From Streptomyces griseofuscus (GTDB taxonomy: Bacteria > Actinomycetota > Actinomycetes > Streptomycetales > Streptomycetaceae): DNA of 64,000 nt. The translations under genes were made by a program, and so were the position numbers. Positions 25,943-34,662 of the stretch are shown here, in pieces (position 1 is the stretch's first letter; every line of letters begins with the position of its first letter). The notes under the pieces were generated by a model. It did not search any database. It saw only the letters and a program-made list of their open reading frames with translations, and was not told the origin of the DNA. The DNA is taken from positions 3,410,001 through 3,474,000 of the forward strand of contig NZ_CP051006.1 of the NCBI RefSeq assembly GCF_014673495.1, read 5' to 3'.

Positions 25943-26119
25943 TAGGGCCTGTCTGACCATTCCCGTCGTCGCCCGGAGGGCGGCCGCGCGGCGTCAGGTG
26001 CGTGCTCTCGGGGTGCCGGGCGTAGGCCCTCGTACTGGACGTACTCGGGTCTGCGCCCGGTGCCGCGAGAGTGCGTGCATGGCGTCGCGCGGCAGACGGG
26101 AATTGTCAGACAGGCCCTA
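25943..26119. mobile_element. 177-bp palindromic MITE-like element flanked by TA
   Basis: The ends are a near-perfect inverted repeat: TAGGGCCTGTCTGACCATTC at the left and, on the other strand, TAGGGCCTGTCTGACAATTC at the right, extending to CCCGTC with one mismatch. The interior is also an imperfect palindrome: GTGCGTGCTCTCGGGGTGCC answers GGTGCCGCGAGAGTGCGTGC, and the apex is GTAC-TGGAC-GTAC. The whole element could fold into one long hairpin. TA at both ends may be a target duplication of the IS630/mariner kind. No open frame of its own. It has been inserted between the lipoprotein stop and the terminator. Confidence 0.75.
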
Positions 26120-26120
26120 A

Positions 26121-26146
26121 GGGGCCCCGGACGCCGCCGGGGCCCC
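26121..26146. terminator. Bidirectional terminator between lipoprotein and hutH
   Basis: GGGGCCCCGG pairs with CCGGGGCCCC over six bases. It lies 12 bases from the hutH stop codon and directly next to the palindromic element. Confidence 0.85.
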
Positions 26147-26158
26147 TCCGTCCGCAAG

Positions 26159-27703
26159 TCACCGGAGCGGGCCGGTGACCTTCTCCACGGCCTCGACCAG
26201 GTGCCCGCCGCGCACGAAGGCGTCGGCCGCGGCCAGATCGGGCGCCAGGAAGCGGTCCGGGCCGGGGCCCTGGACACCGGCGGCGCGCGCGGCCTCGATC
26301 ACGGCCCGGGAGGCGGGCGCCGGGCTCAGGCCCTCGCGCAACTGGATCGCACGGGTGGCCGCGTACAGCTCCACGGCGATGATCCGGGTGAGGTTGTCCA
26401 CGGCGGTGCGCAGCTTGCGCGCGGCCGACCAGCCCATGGAGACGTGGTCCTCCTGCATGGCGGAGGACGGGATGGAGTCCGCGGAGGCCGGTACGGCGAG
26501 CCGCTTCATCTCGCTGACCAGGGCGGCCTGCGTGTACTGGGCGATCATCAGACCGGAGTCCACACCGGCGTCGTCGGCGAGGAACGGCGGCAGGCCGTGG
26601 CTGCGGTTCTTGTCGAGGAGACGGTCGGTGCGGCGCTCGGCGATGGAGCCGAGGTCGGCGGCGGCGATGGCCAGGAAGTCCAGCACATAGGCCACGGGCG
26701 CGCCGTGGAAGTTGCCGTTGGACTCCACCCGCCCGTCGGGCAGCACCACCGGGTTGTCGACGGCCGAGGCCAGCTCGCGCTCGGCGACCAGGCGGGCGTG
26801 CGCCATGGTGTCGCGACCGGCGCCGGCGACCTGGGGGGCGCAGCGCACCGAGTAGGCGTCCTGGACGCGCGGGGCGTCGTCCTGGTGGTGCCCGGTGAGC
26901 TGGGATCCCTCGAGCACGGCGAGCATATTGGCGGCCGCGGCGCCCTGGCCCGGGTGCGGGCGGATGGCGTGCAGCTCGGGTGCGAGCACCTTGTCGGTGC
27001 CGAGCAGCGCCTCCAGGCTCAGCGCGGCGGTGATGTCGGCGGACTTGTAGAGGGTGTCGAGGTCGGCGAGGGCCATGACCAGCATGCCCAGCATGCCGTC
27101 GGTGCCGTTGAGCAGGGCGAGGCCCTCCTTCTCGCGCAGCTCGACGGGCTGGATCCCGTGCTCGGCGAGCAGTTCACCGGCGGGCCGTACGACGCCGTCG
27201 GGGCCCTCGGCGTCGCCCTCGCCCATCAGGGTCAGGGCGCAGTGCGACAGCGGGGCGAGGTCGCCGGAGCAGCCGAGGGAGCCGTACTCGTGCACGACCG
27301 GGGTGATCCCGGCGTTGAGCACATCGGCCATGGTCTGCGCGACCTCGGGGCGTACGCCGGTGTGTCCGGAGCAGACGGTCTTCAGCCGCAGGAACATCAG
27401 GGCGCGGACGACTTCCCGCTCCACCCGCGGGCCCATGCCCGCGGCGTGCGAGCGGACGATGTTGCGCTGCAACTGGGCGCGGAGTTCCGGGCTGATGTGC
27501 CGGGTCGCCAGGGCGCCGAAGCCGGTGGAGACGCCGTAGACCGGGTCCGGCTTGGCCGCCAGCGCGTCCACGATCTCGCGGGCCGCGGCCAGCGCCGCCA
27601 CGGCCTCCTCCGACAGCTCGATCCGGGCAGCGCCGCGCGCCACGGCGAGAACGTCGGACGCCGAGACACCGGACGTCCCCACCACCACAGTGTGCATATC
27701 CAT
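26159..27703 (-). CDS. hutH: Histidine ammonia-lyase
   Basis: A 514-residue enzyme that deaminates histidine to urocanate, the first step of histidine degradation. The MIO electrophile tripeptide is C145-S-G147 within EYGSLGCSGDLAPLSHCA; most family members have Ala-Ser-Gly, but Cys-Ser-Gly is also found in the Streptomyces enzymes. Other signatures: YGVSTGFGALATRHIS and VDNPVVLPDGRVESNGNFHG. The start at 27703 (DMHTVVVGTSGV) matches the family; the open frame upstream, running into the GGDEF gene, is not part of it. No other hut gene is nearby. Confidence 0.95.
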   Translation of the reverse strand: MDMHTVVVGTSGVSASDVLAVARGAARIELSEEAVAALAAAREIVDALAAKPDPVYGVSTGFGALATRHISPELRAQLQRNIVRSHAAGMGPRVEREVVRALMFLRLKTVCSGHTGVRPEVAQTMADVLNAGITPVVHEYGSLGCSGDLAPLSHCALTLMGEGDAEGPDGVVRPAGELLAEHGIQPVELREKEGLALLNGTDGMLGMLVMALADLDTLYKSADITAALSLEALLGTDKVLAPELHAIRPHPGQGAAAANMLAVLEGSQLTGHHQDDAPRVQDAYSVRCAPQVAGAGRDTMAHARLVAERELASAVDNPVVLPDGRVESNGNFHGAPVAYVLDFLAIAAADLGSIAERRTDRLLDKNRSHGLPPFLADDAGVDSGLMIAQYTQAALVSEMKRLAVPASADSIPSSAMQEDHVSMGWSAARKLRTAVDNLTRIIAVELYAATRAIQLREGLSPAPASRAVIEAARAAGVQGPGPDRFLAPDLAAADAFVRGGHLVEAVEKVTGPLR

Positions 27704-27792
27704 ATTCAGGAGCGTACGCATTGAATGCAGCGGTGTCACTAGTGGGGACGGGGTGCACCCCTTACCCGGTGGTGTGGGCTTCGTCGCAGCCT

Positions 27793-28935
27793 TCAGGGGT
27801 TGCGGCCGCGGAAACGGCGGCGCTCGGCGCGGGTCGGGGGCGGTTCGTCGGCGAGCCGGACGACCGGGTCGTCGGGGCCCTCGCGGCCGGCGACCACGGG
27901 CCGGTCGGCGCGCATGGCCTTGGCACGGTACTGGGCCGCGTCCGCGAGACGGAACAGCCGCCGGGCGTCGGCCACCGGTCCGATCGGGTCCTCGGTCGAG
28001 GCGACCCCGCAGGCGACCCCCTCCCCCAGCTCCAACTCGCCCGCGCGGCGGCACAGTTCGTCGGCCGCCTTGACCACGTCGTCGGCGGCCGGGCCGACCG
28101 CGAGAAGGCAGAACTCGTCCCCGCCGAGCCGCGCGGCCAGCGCACCGGGCACCATGGCGCCGCACAGCGAGAGCACCGAGCCGAAGCGCTCCAGGAGCCG
28201 GTCGCCGACGGCGTGGCCCTTGGTGTCGTTGACCCGCTTGAGCCCGTTGAGGTCGCAGACCACGAGGCTGACGACGGCGCCCTCGACGCGATGCCGTTCG
28301 AGCGCCTCGTCGAGGTGGGTGTCCACGGCGCGGCGGTTGGCGAGACCGGTCAGGGCGTCGGTGTAGGCGAGCCGGCGGGCCTCCTCCAGGCGCTCGGTCT
28401 GCGCGAGCCCCGCGGCGACGACGGCCGCGAGGACGGTCGCGAAGTCGGCGTCGGCGCGGCCGAACACCGGGGCTCCGACGGCCCGCGCCACATACACCTC
28501 GCCCCAGGCCCTGCCGTGCAGCACGACCGGGGCGACGACACAGCAGCCGCGGCCCCGGCGGCGCAGGGCGGCGACGCGCTGGTGGAAGTAGCCGGGGACA
28601 CCGGCGGCGGCGCCCTCGGCGGTCTCCACCCAGGCGTTGGGACCGCCGCCACCGGCCCAGCGCTCGTGCAGGAACTCGGTGATCTCCGGGAACTGGTGCA
28701 CCGGGTAGGACTCGGCCGCCGGGAACTCCTCCTCGTCCGGACGCCGGTCCCCGACATTCACCAGGACCCGCAGCCGGCCCAGCTCCCGCTCCCAGACCGA
28801 CAGCGCGGCGAAGCTGCCGTCCAGCGCGTGGCAGGCACCGAGCGCGGCGGCCTGCCACGAGTCCTCAGGGGTGTGCGCCGCGGCCATCCCCTGCGCCAAC
28901 GCCACCACTGCGGCAAGCCGCTCGTCGTCGCCCAT
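27793..28935 (-). CDS. GAF-GGDEF diguanylate cyclase
   Basis: A 380-residue cytoplasmic protein. Residues about 10-180 form a GAF-like sensor (DGSFAALSVWERELGRLRVL, then PVVLHGRAWGEVYVARAVG), a short coiled linker follows, and residues about 185-350 are a GGDEF domain with intact ARLGGDEFCLLAVG and DLNGLKRVNDTKGHAVGDRL. It should make cyclic di-GMP, the signal that holds Streptomyces in vegetative growth through BldD. The RxxD inhibitory site expected five residues before GGDEF is not present, so product inhibition may be missing. It lies upstream of hutH on the same strand; no functional link is evident. Confidence 0.9.
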   Translation of the reverse strand: MGDDERLAAVVALAQGMAAAHTPEDSWQAAALGACHALDGSFAALSVWERELGRLRVLVNVGDRRPDEEEFPAAESYPVHQFPEITEFLHERWAGGGGPNAWVETAEGAAAGVPGYFHQRVAALRRRGRGCCVVAPVVLHGRAWGEVYVARAVGAPVFGRADADFATVLAAVVAAGLAQTERLEEARRLAYTDALTGLANRRAVDTHLDEALERHRVEGAVVSLVVCDLNGLKRVNDTKGHAVGDRLLERFGSVLSLCGAMVPGALAARLGGDEFCLLAVGPAADDVVKAADELCRRAGELELGEGVACGVASTEDPIGPVADARRLFRLADAAQYRAKAMRADRPVVAGREGPDDPVVRLADEPPPTRAERRRFRGRNP

Positions 28936-29083
28936 TACTCCAGATTAGGGAGGATTTGGCCGGAGAGATACGTCGATGCGGCGAATAGGGGGTTTGGCCA
29001 GGGGTACGCCATGGTGCCCCTTGAGGGGCGCGCACGGCGTGCCTCAGGGGCGCGCACGTGGGCGCGCCCAAGGGTGTCCGCCC

Positions 29084-29878
29084 CTACTCCCCCGGCCACT
29101 CCGGCTTCCGCTTCTCGTTGAATGCGGCGACGCCCTCCGCGCGGTCTCCGGAGAAGGCCACGGAGCGCCATGCGGCGTCCTCGACCTCCAGGCCGGCCCG
29201 CAGGTCGAGGCCCTGTCCCAGTCGCAGCGCGCGCTTGGCCGCGCGCAGGCCCACCGGGGAGTTCCCGGCGATGCGCGCCGCCAGCTCCAGCGCCTCCTCC
29301 CGGTCCCGGCCCTCCTCGACCACGTGGTCCACGAGCCCCAGCTCGCCGGCCTCCGCGGCCTCCAGGCGCCGCGCCGAGAAGACCAGCTCGGCCGCCCGTG
29401 CGGCGCCGACCCGCCGGGGCAGCAGCTGGGTGCCGCCGCCGCCCGGGATCACGCCCACGGACACCTCGGGCAGGCCCACCACGGCCGTACGGTCGGCCAC
29501 GATCACATCGCAGGACAGCGCCAGCTCGAAGCCGCCGCCCAGCGCGAAGCCGTGCACCGCCGCGATCGTCGGCATCGGCAGCTCCAGCACGCCGGTGTAC
29601 GCCCCCCGCGCCACCGGCCGCTGCCGCATCAGGTCCGCGTCGCTGAAGGAGTTGCGCTCCTTGAGGTCCGCGCCGACGCAGAACGCCCGCTCGTGCGACG
29701 AGGTCAGGACGACCACCCGGGCGTCCCGGTCCGCCCCCAGCGCCGTACAGGCGGCCGCGATCGAGCGGGCCATCTGCGTGGAGACGGCGTTCATCGCCTT
29801 GGGCCGGTCCAGGACCAGCTCCGCGACGTACCCGTGCCGCCGTACCAGCACGAACTCCCCGAACCGCGCCTCGCTCAT
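29084..29878 (-). CDS. Enoyl-CoA hydratase/isomerase family protein
   Basis: A 264-residue crotonase-fold enzyme. The oxyanion-hole regions are AFCVGADLKERNSF and HGFALGGGFELALSCDVIVA, and both catalytic glutamate positions appear filled (GFELAL and LPEVSVGVIPGGGGTQLLPR), as in true enoyl-CoA hydratases. Substrate chain length cannot be told. It is a stand-alone gene close to the acyl-CoA carboxylase cluster. GTTAACGCGGGTTAAC-like AT-richer sequence just upstream of the start probably holds its promoter. Confidence 0.9.
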   Translation of the reverse strand: MSEARFGEFVLVRRHGYVAELVLDRPKAMNAVSTQMARSIAAACTALGADRDARVVVLTSSHERAFCVGADLKERNSFSDADLMRQRPVARGAYTGVLELPMPTIAAVHGFALGGGFELALSCDVIVADRTAVVGLPEVSVGVIPGGGGTQLLPRRVGAARAAELVFSARRLEAAEAGELGLVDHVVEEGRDREEALELAARIAGNSPVGLRAAKRALRLGQGLDLRAGLEVEDAAWRSVAFSGDRAEGVAAFNEKRKPEWPGE

Positions 29879-30086
29879 CGCATCCTCCGGTACACGTGTT
29901 AACGCGGGTTAACCCCTGTCGGCCCGATCATCGCAGCCGCACCCGACCACAGGAAACCCCGTACCGCTACGCCCGTTCGGGTGACATCACGGCCGTCTCG
30001 CCCCACATCACCCACACGAGCGCATAGCGTGCGCTGCGCGGTGGGGGCGCGAAGGGGAGCGCGGGGAGTTGTGGGGGAGAACAGGC

Positions 30087-30764
30087 ATGGCGGAAACACG
30101 TATACGCAGAGGCCCGGCAGAGGCGGCGGAACCGGGTGGCTGGTTCTTTGGCCTACGTCGCGGACGGCACCGTAAACCCCGCCCCCGCAGGGCGTTGCTC
30201 GCCGCGAGCGGGCTCGTCCTCGCGGCCGGGATGCTCAGCCTGGTCCGCATGACCCCGGAGTCCGGCGTGGGCGCCCCCGGCACCGCGGCGGCCGAACCCC
30301 GGCTCGACCCGGGCGGCGGGCTCGCGAGCGGCGGTCCGAGGACCGGCGCGTCCTGGATCGGCGGCCGTACGGCCCCGACCACCACCGGCACCGGCACCCT
30401 GACCACCGGCCCGCTCGCACCGCCCTCGACGGTCGCCGACCTGGCCGGGCGCACTCCCGCGCCCACGCCCACCGGCGCCGCGGCGACACCTGGGAACCCG
30501 GGCGGATCGGAGGGCTCGCGCGGATCGGAGGGCTCGGACGGCGGGGTGCCGCCCGCGCCCGGGAAGAGCGGCGCCCCGGGCGCCCCGACCGGGCCCACGG
30601 GTCCGGAACCGGCCCCTCCCGCGCCGTCCCCGCACCCGGCACCGCCCACGACCCCGGCGCCCGCACCGACCCACGGCTCCCCCGCGCCCGCTCCGGGCGG
30701 GCTGTGCCTGCCGGTCATCGCCCTCTGCGTGGACGTGGACGTGCTCGGCGGCCACGGGGGCTAG
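30087..30764 (+). CDS. Membrane-anchored Pro/Gly/Thr-rich protein
   Basis: A 225-residue product with a basic cytoplasmic N-terminus (GLRRGRHRKPRPRRALLAAS), a single membrane helix (LLAASGLVLAAGMLSLV) and an external part of low complexity dominated by proline, glycine, threonine and alanine, suited to spanning the cell wall. It ends GGLCLPVIALCVDVDVLGG with two cysteines, a small hydrophobic module. Convergent with the adenylate cyclase gene, only 25 bases away. No known family recognised. Confidence 0.65.
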   Translation: MAETRIRRGPAEAAEPGGWFFGLRRGRHRKPRPRRALLAASGLVLAAGMLSLVRMTPESGVGAPGTAAAEPRLDPGGGLASGGPRTGASWIGGRTAPTTTGTGTLTTGPLAPPSTVADLAGRTPAPTPTGAAATPGNPGGSEGSRGSEGSDGGVPPAPGKSGAPGAPTGPTGPEPAPPAPSPHPAPPTTPAPAPTHGSPAPAPGGLCLPVIALCVDVDVLGGHGG

Positions 30765-30789
30765 AAACTACGGGACCCAGGGCCGGCGG

Positions 30790-31908
30790 CTACTGCTCGC
30801 CGTTCCTCCGGGTGAGCAGCCACGGCTCGACCACGCCGAGGCCGCGCACCGGGCGCTGCCACATCGGCTGGAGCGCGAAGCGGTACGACGGCGGCTCCTC
30901 GCCCTCCTTCTCGGCGGCCGCCGCGGCCTCGGCGGCCTCCGCCTCCGAGGAGGGCGCCTCACCGGTGCGGATCAGCTCCTTGGCGAACGCGCTGTCCATG
31001 AGGACGGCGTCGCGCGGGGCTATGGAGGTCAGCCGGGAGGCCAGGTTCACCGTCGTGCCGAACACATCGCCCATCCGGGTGGTCACGGTGCCGAAGGCCA
31101 TGCCGACACGCAGTTCGGGCATCGTCTCGTCGTTCGCCAGCGTCTCCACCAGGCGCAGCGCGATGTCCGCGGCCGTGCCCGCGTCGTCCGCGGCGAACAG
31201 GACCTCGTCGCCGAGGGTCTTGATGAGCCGGCCGCCGCGCGCGGCCACCAGGTCGGCGGCGGTGGTCTCGAAGGCCTCGACGAGTTCGCCGAGTTCCTCC
31301 TCCTCCATACGGCGGGTCAGGCGGGTGAATCCGACGAGGTCGGCGAAGCCGACGGCCAGGCGACGGTCCACCATCTCCTCGTCGTCCGCGGCCTGGACGA
31401 CCCGCCCGGTCGCGGCGGCGAGCTGGCGGCGCCAGACGTAGACCAGGAACTCCTCCAGCTCCGGCAGCAGCAGCTCGACCAGGGGGTACGTCACCTCGGT
31501 GCGGGTCATGCCGGGTTCGGGGGGCTCGGTCAGGCCTTCCAGGAAGGAGTCGATCTGCCACTCGGCCAGCCGGGCGGTGGTCTGCCCGGTGGAACGGGCG
31601 ACCTGTACGGCCATGGCCTCGCTGAGCAGCCCCGCCTCCACGAGACCGGCGAGGCGGCGCAGGGCGAGAACGTCGGCCTCGGTGAGGGCCTTGGCCTGGC
31701 CTATGTCCGCGAAGCCCATCGCCCGCCAGAAACGGGATGCCAGCTCCATGGAGACGCCGGCGCTGCGGGCGGCCTGGAAAGGGGTGTAGCGGCGCTCGGC
31801 GCCCAGGATGAGCTGTTCGAGACGGAGCGCGAGCGGGTCCTCGCCGGAGTCGGCGGCGCTTGGGTCCGTCCGGTCCTGCTCGCCGGGGCCCGTGTCGTCG
31901 ACGGTCAC
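30790..31908 (-). CDS. cya: Class III adenylate cyclase
   Basis: A 372-residue cyclase matching the single cAMP-forming enzyme of Streptomyces, whose cAMP controls germination and antibiotic production through Crp. The N-terminal 170 residues are a helical regulatory part (LILGAERRYTPFQAARSAGV). The catalytic domain from about 180 has the first metal aspartate in GFADLVGFTRLTRRM, the second with GRLIKTLGDEVLFAAD, and the transition-state residues in TVNLASRLT. The acidic EAEAAEAAAAAEKEGEE segment near the C-terminus is a flexible insertion. Start GTG at 31908. Proximity to birA and pccB matches the Streptomyces core arrangement. Confidence 0.93.
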   Translation of the reverse strand: MTVDDTGPGEQDRTDPSAADSGEDPLALRLEQLILGAERRYTPFQAARSAGVSMELASRFWRAMGFADIGQAKALTEADVLALRRLAGLVEAGLLSEAMAVQVARSTGQTTARLAEWQIDSFLEGLTEPPEPGMTRTEVTYPLVELLLPELEEFLVYVWRRQLAAATGRVVQAADDEEMVDRRLAVGFADLVGFTRLTRRMEEEELGELVEAFETTAADLVAARGGRLIKTLGDEVLFAADDAGTAADIALRLVETLANDETMPELRVGMAFGTVTTRMGDVFGTTVNLASRLTSIAPRDAVLMDSAFAKELIRTGEAPSSEAEAAEAAAAAEKEGEEPPSYRFALQPMWQRPVRGLGVVEPWLLTRRNGEQ

Positions 31909-32050
31909 GCCTGCTGCCCTTCCGATCTGCCGCGGTCAGGTACGACCGGCCTCAACTCTACGGCAGGTGTGCGCCAGCTCACTCCGTCGGGTTCGGCCGG
32001 GGTCTGCTGGTGCGGTGCCGAGTCGTGTGCCGGGGTGGTGCCGACGCCCT

Positions 32051-32162
32051 TTCCGGGGGCCTGCGGCCCCCGGACCCCCCGCCATCAGCTTGGGGGGCGA
32101 AGTCGTTGTGCGCACCTGCGGGCCGGTGGTGGCTGCTCGCGCAGTTCCCCGCGCCCCTTTCG
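32051..32162. repeat. Copy of a dispersed intergenic repeat
   Basis: Includes GTTCCCCGCGCCCC at 32144-32157, the reverse complement of the 14-mer seen at three other intergenic places in this window, plus a GGGGGCCTGCGGCCCCCGG hairpin. It fills the space between cya and the operator region; nothing else is seen from 31909 to 32186. Confidence 0.6.
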
Positions 32163-32186
32163 AGGCGGTGCAGGTACCCGGAGATT

Positions 32187-32207
32187 AACCGGATAGGTAA
32201 TCCGATT
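32187..32207. promoter_or_regulatory. Operator copy 1 upstream of the SDR gene
   Basis: Palindrome AACCGGAT-AGGTA-ATCCGATT (8-5-8). A second, nearly reverse-complementary copy lies 23 bases downstream. The form is typical of a TetR-family operator; a TetR gene lies just beyond the operon it precedes. Confidence 0.65.
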
Positions 32208-32230
32208 GCGTGCTAGCGTCCGTCGCCATC

Positions 32231-32251
32231 AATCGGATGACCTATCCGGTT
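32231..32251. promoter_or_regulatory. Operator copy 2 upstream of the SDR gene
   Basis: Palindrome AATCGGAT-GACCT-ATCCGGTT, the reverse complement of copy 1 with one difference. It ends 24 bases before the ATG of the SDR gene, so binding would block transcription or its start. Confidence 0.65.
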
Positions 32252-32275
32252 TTATCTCGGGGTGGAGGCGCGCTC

Positions 32276-33169
32276 ATGTCGGAGACAGCTGTGGTGACGG
32301 GTGGGACGGGAGGGATCGGGCTGGAGACGGCGCTCGGGCTGGCGGCGGCCGGGTTCGCGGTGACCGTGGTCGGGCGCGATCATGTGCGGGGGGCCGGGGC
32401 GGTCGAGCGGATCAACGCGGTGAACCCGGCGCGGCCCGCACGGTTCCTGGGCGCCGACCTCTCCTCGCTCGACCAGGTGCGCTCGCTCGCGGCCCGGATC
32501 GCCGACGACCACGCCGCCTCCGGGGAACCCCTGGCGCTGCTGGTCAACAACATCGGAGCGATGTTCGCCGAGCGGCGGATCCTGGACGGCGTCGAGGCGT
32601 CGTTCGTCGTCAACCACCTCTCGCCCTACCTGCTGACGGAACTGCTGCTGCCCACGCTGCGGGCCGGCGCGCCGAGCAGGATCGTGAACGTCACCTCGGG
32701 CGCGGTCGGCGTCGCCAAGCGGGACTTCGGCGCAGTCGAACCGCCCGGCGGCTACTACGGCTTCCACCACTACGGACGCGCCAAGCTCGCCCACCTCGCG
32801 TACACCCTGGACCTGGCCGCACGGCTGGACGGCACGGGTGTCTCGGTCTTCGCCGCCGATCCCGGGGGCGCGGCGACCGACATGACCGACGGCACCCTGA
32901 CCGACCCCAGGATCGTCTCCCCCGTCCTACGGCTGCTGTGGCCGCTGGTACGGCGCAGGTTCGCGCGTTCCACCTCAGGACCGGCGTCCGTGGCGGCCAG
33001 GTCCTCGATCGCCGCGGCCACCGACAGCGCGCTGACCGGCAGGACCGGCCTCGTCCTTGGCCCCGAGGCGCTCCCGGTCGCCCCGTTCCGCCCCGCGACC
33101 GACCCGCGTCTCGCCGCGGCCGTACGCCGGCTCAGCGAGACCCACGCCCCGTTGGGGGCACGTCCGTGA
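32276..33169 (+). CDS. Short-chain dehydrogenase/reductase
   Basis: A 297-residue SDR. The cofactor motif is VVTGGTGGIGLETALGLAAA (TGxxxGIG), followed by DLSSLDQV, the NNIGAM strand motif (LLVNNIGAMFAERR), the catalytic serine in NVTSGAVG, and Tyr-x-x-x-Lys in YGRAK. It belongs to the retinol-dehydrogenase-like SDRs. ATG at 32276 is preceded by GGTGGAGG. Its stop overlaps the hydrolase start as GTGA, so the two are an operon, and a doubled palindromic operator lies upstream. Confidence 0.9.
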   Translation: MSETAVVTGGTGGIGLETALGLAAAGFAVTVVGRDHVRGAGAVERINAVNPARPARFLGADLSSLDQVRSLAARIADDHAASGEPLALLVNNIGAMFAERRILDGVEASFVVNHLSPYLLTELLLPTLRAGAPSRIVNVTSGAVGVAKRDFGAVEPPGGYYGFHHYGRAKLAHLAYTLDLAARLDGTGVSVFAADPGGAATDMTDGTLTDPRIVSPVLRLLWPLVRRRFARSTSGPASVAARSSIAAATDSALTGRTGLVLGPEALPVAPFRPATDPRLAAAVRRLSETHAPLGARP

Positions 33170-33960
33170 CCGACGCAGCCCCGACCGCCTATACCCGCAC
33201 CGTCCGCGGCTCCGGGCCCGGTCTCCTGCTCGCCCATGGCGCGGGCGGTGGCATCGAGGCCAACTACGGGCCGCTCCTGGAAGGGCTCGCCGCCCGGCAC
33301 ACCGTCGTCGGGGTCGACTACCCCGGCTCGGGGCGGACGCCCGCCGCGCCGACGGCCCTCGAACTCGACGAACTGGCGGACCAGCTCGTCGGCGCGGCGG
33401 ACGCGGCGGGCCTCGACACGTTCGCGCTCTGCGGGTACTCGCTCGGCGGGCCGGTCGCGATCAGGGCCGCGGTACGGCATCCCGGCCGGGTCACCGCGCT
33501 CGTGCTGAGCGCGGCCTTCGCCCGGCTGGACACGCGCACCGACCTGGCCGCCGCCATCTGGCAGCAGTTGTACGAGTCCGGGCAGCACGTCCTGCTCGCC
33601 CAGTACCTGACCCATCTGGCCGTGAGCACGCCGGTGCTCAACACCCTCACTCCGGCCCAGGCGCGCGGGGGCGCCGAGCAGACCGCGGCGGCGCTGCCGA
33701 CCGGTACCGGTGCCCAGGTCGACCTGGTCCGCCGCGTCGATGTCCGGGCCGACCTCGGGGCGCTCGACGTGCCCACGCTGGTCGTCGTCACCACCGCCGA
33801 CCCCCTGATACCGGCCGCCCTCCAGCGGGAGTTGGCCGCGGCCGTACCCGGCGCGCGGACCGCCGAGCTGGCGACCGGGCATCTGCCCTTCCTGGAGCAG
33901 CCGCAGCGGTGGCTGGAGCTGATCACCGGGTTCCTCGGGGAGGAGGGGCGCCGGGGCTGA
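33166..33960 (+). CDS. Alpha/beta-fold hydrolase
   Basis: A 264-residue hydrolase. The triad is recognisable: nucleophile serine in CGYSLGGPVAI, aspartate in VVTTADPLIPAAL and histidine in ATGHLPFLEQ; the oxyanion loop is LLAHGAGGGIEAN. GTG at 33166 overlaps the SDR stop by one GTGA. Pairing of an SDR and a hydrolase under a TetR-like operator suggests modification of a small hydrophobic ester or ketone; the substrate is unknown. Confidence 0.88.
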   Translation: MTDAAPTAYTRTVRGSGPGLLLAHGAGGGIEANYGPLLEGLAARHTVVGVDYPGSGRTPAAPTALELDELADQLVGAADAAGLDTFALCGYSLGGPVAIRAAVRHPGRVTALVLSAAFARLDTRTDLAAAIWQQLYESGQHVLLAQYLTHLAVSTPVLNTLTPAQARGGAEQTAAALPTGTGAQVDLVRRVDVRADLGALDVPTLVVVTTADPLIPAALQRELAAAVPGARTAELATGHLPFLEQPQRWLELITGFLGEEGRRG

Positions 33961-34077
33961 CGGCCGGGGGCGTGGGCGGGCCGGCACGGGCCCGCCCGCG
34001 GCCGCGCCGGTCCGAACGCCCCACGTACGATCGAACGCCGAACCGATGCCGCGAGACGAGCGATCTGGACTGCCCCT

Positions 34078-34662
34078 ATGACGAGCACGCCGCTGCGCAA
34101 GGACGCCGCCCGCAACTGGGACCGGATCGTCGCCATAGCCCGCGAACTGGTGGACGAGGGCACCGCGCTCCAGCTCAACGATGTCGCGCGGCGGGCGGGG
34201 CTCGGAGTCGGGACCGTCTACCGGCACTTCGCCACGCCCGAGGCGCTGCTGGAGACCGTGGCCGCGCCCTGTCTGGAAGGTCTCGCGGAGCACGGGCGCC
34301 GGGCGCTGGCCGAGGCGGATCCGCTGCGCGCGCTGGAGGGGTTCCTGTCGCGTGTCGTGGAGGCGCAGATCACGGATGCGGCGCTGGCGCCGGTCGCGGC
34401 GGCGACGGTGGACGCGTTGCCGCGGACGGCCGAGCTCAAGCGGTCCCTCGCGACGGCCGGCACGGAGCTGCTCGACCGGGCGCACGCGGCGGCGGCGATC
34501 CGCCCCGACCTCATCGCGGGCGACCTCGTCCCGCTGATGTGCGGCATCGCGCACGCGGTGAACCTCCACGGCGGCGACACGGCGTCCCGCCTCCGCACCG
34601 CCCACCGCTACCTGACCACGTTCTTCGAGGGCGCACGCATCCCACCCGGGACGACGCCCTAG
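34078..34662 (+). CDS. TetR family regulator, probable repressor of the SDR-hydrolase operon
   Basis: A 194-residue TetR protein with the helix-turn-helix LQLNDVARRAGLGVGTVYRH followed by FATPEALLETVAAP. The C-terminal ligand domain is helical (GIAHAVNLHGGDTASRLRTA). It starts 117 bases after the hydrolase gene on the same strand. The 8-5-8 palindromes before the SDR gene are the natural candidates for its binding sites; this assignment is inference from position. Confidence 0.85.
   Translation: MTSTPLRKDAARNWDRIVAIARELVDEGTALQLNDVARRAGLGVGTVYRHFATPEALLETVAAPCLEGLAEHGRRALAEADPLRALEGFLSRVVEAQITDAALAPVAAATVDALPRTAELKRSLATAGTELLDRAHAAAAIRPDLIAGDLVPLMCGIAHAVNLHGGDTASRLRTAHRYLTTFFEGARIPPGTTP

Noticed and set aside
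26159..28858. Open frame joining the diguanylate cyclase region and hutH into one protein
   Set aside because: The upstream part is an out-of-frame reading of the GGDEF gene; the family start of histidine ammonia-lyase is at 27703.
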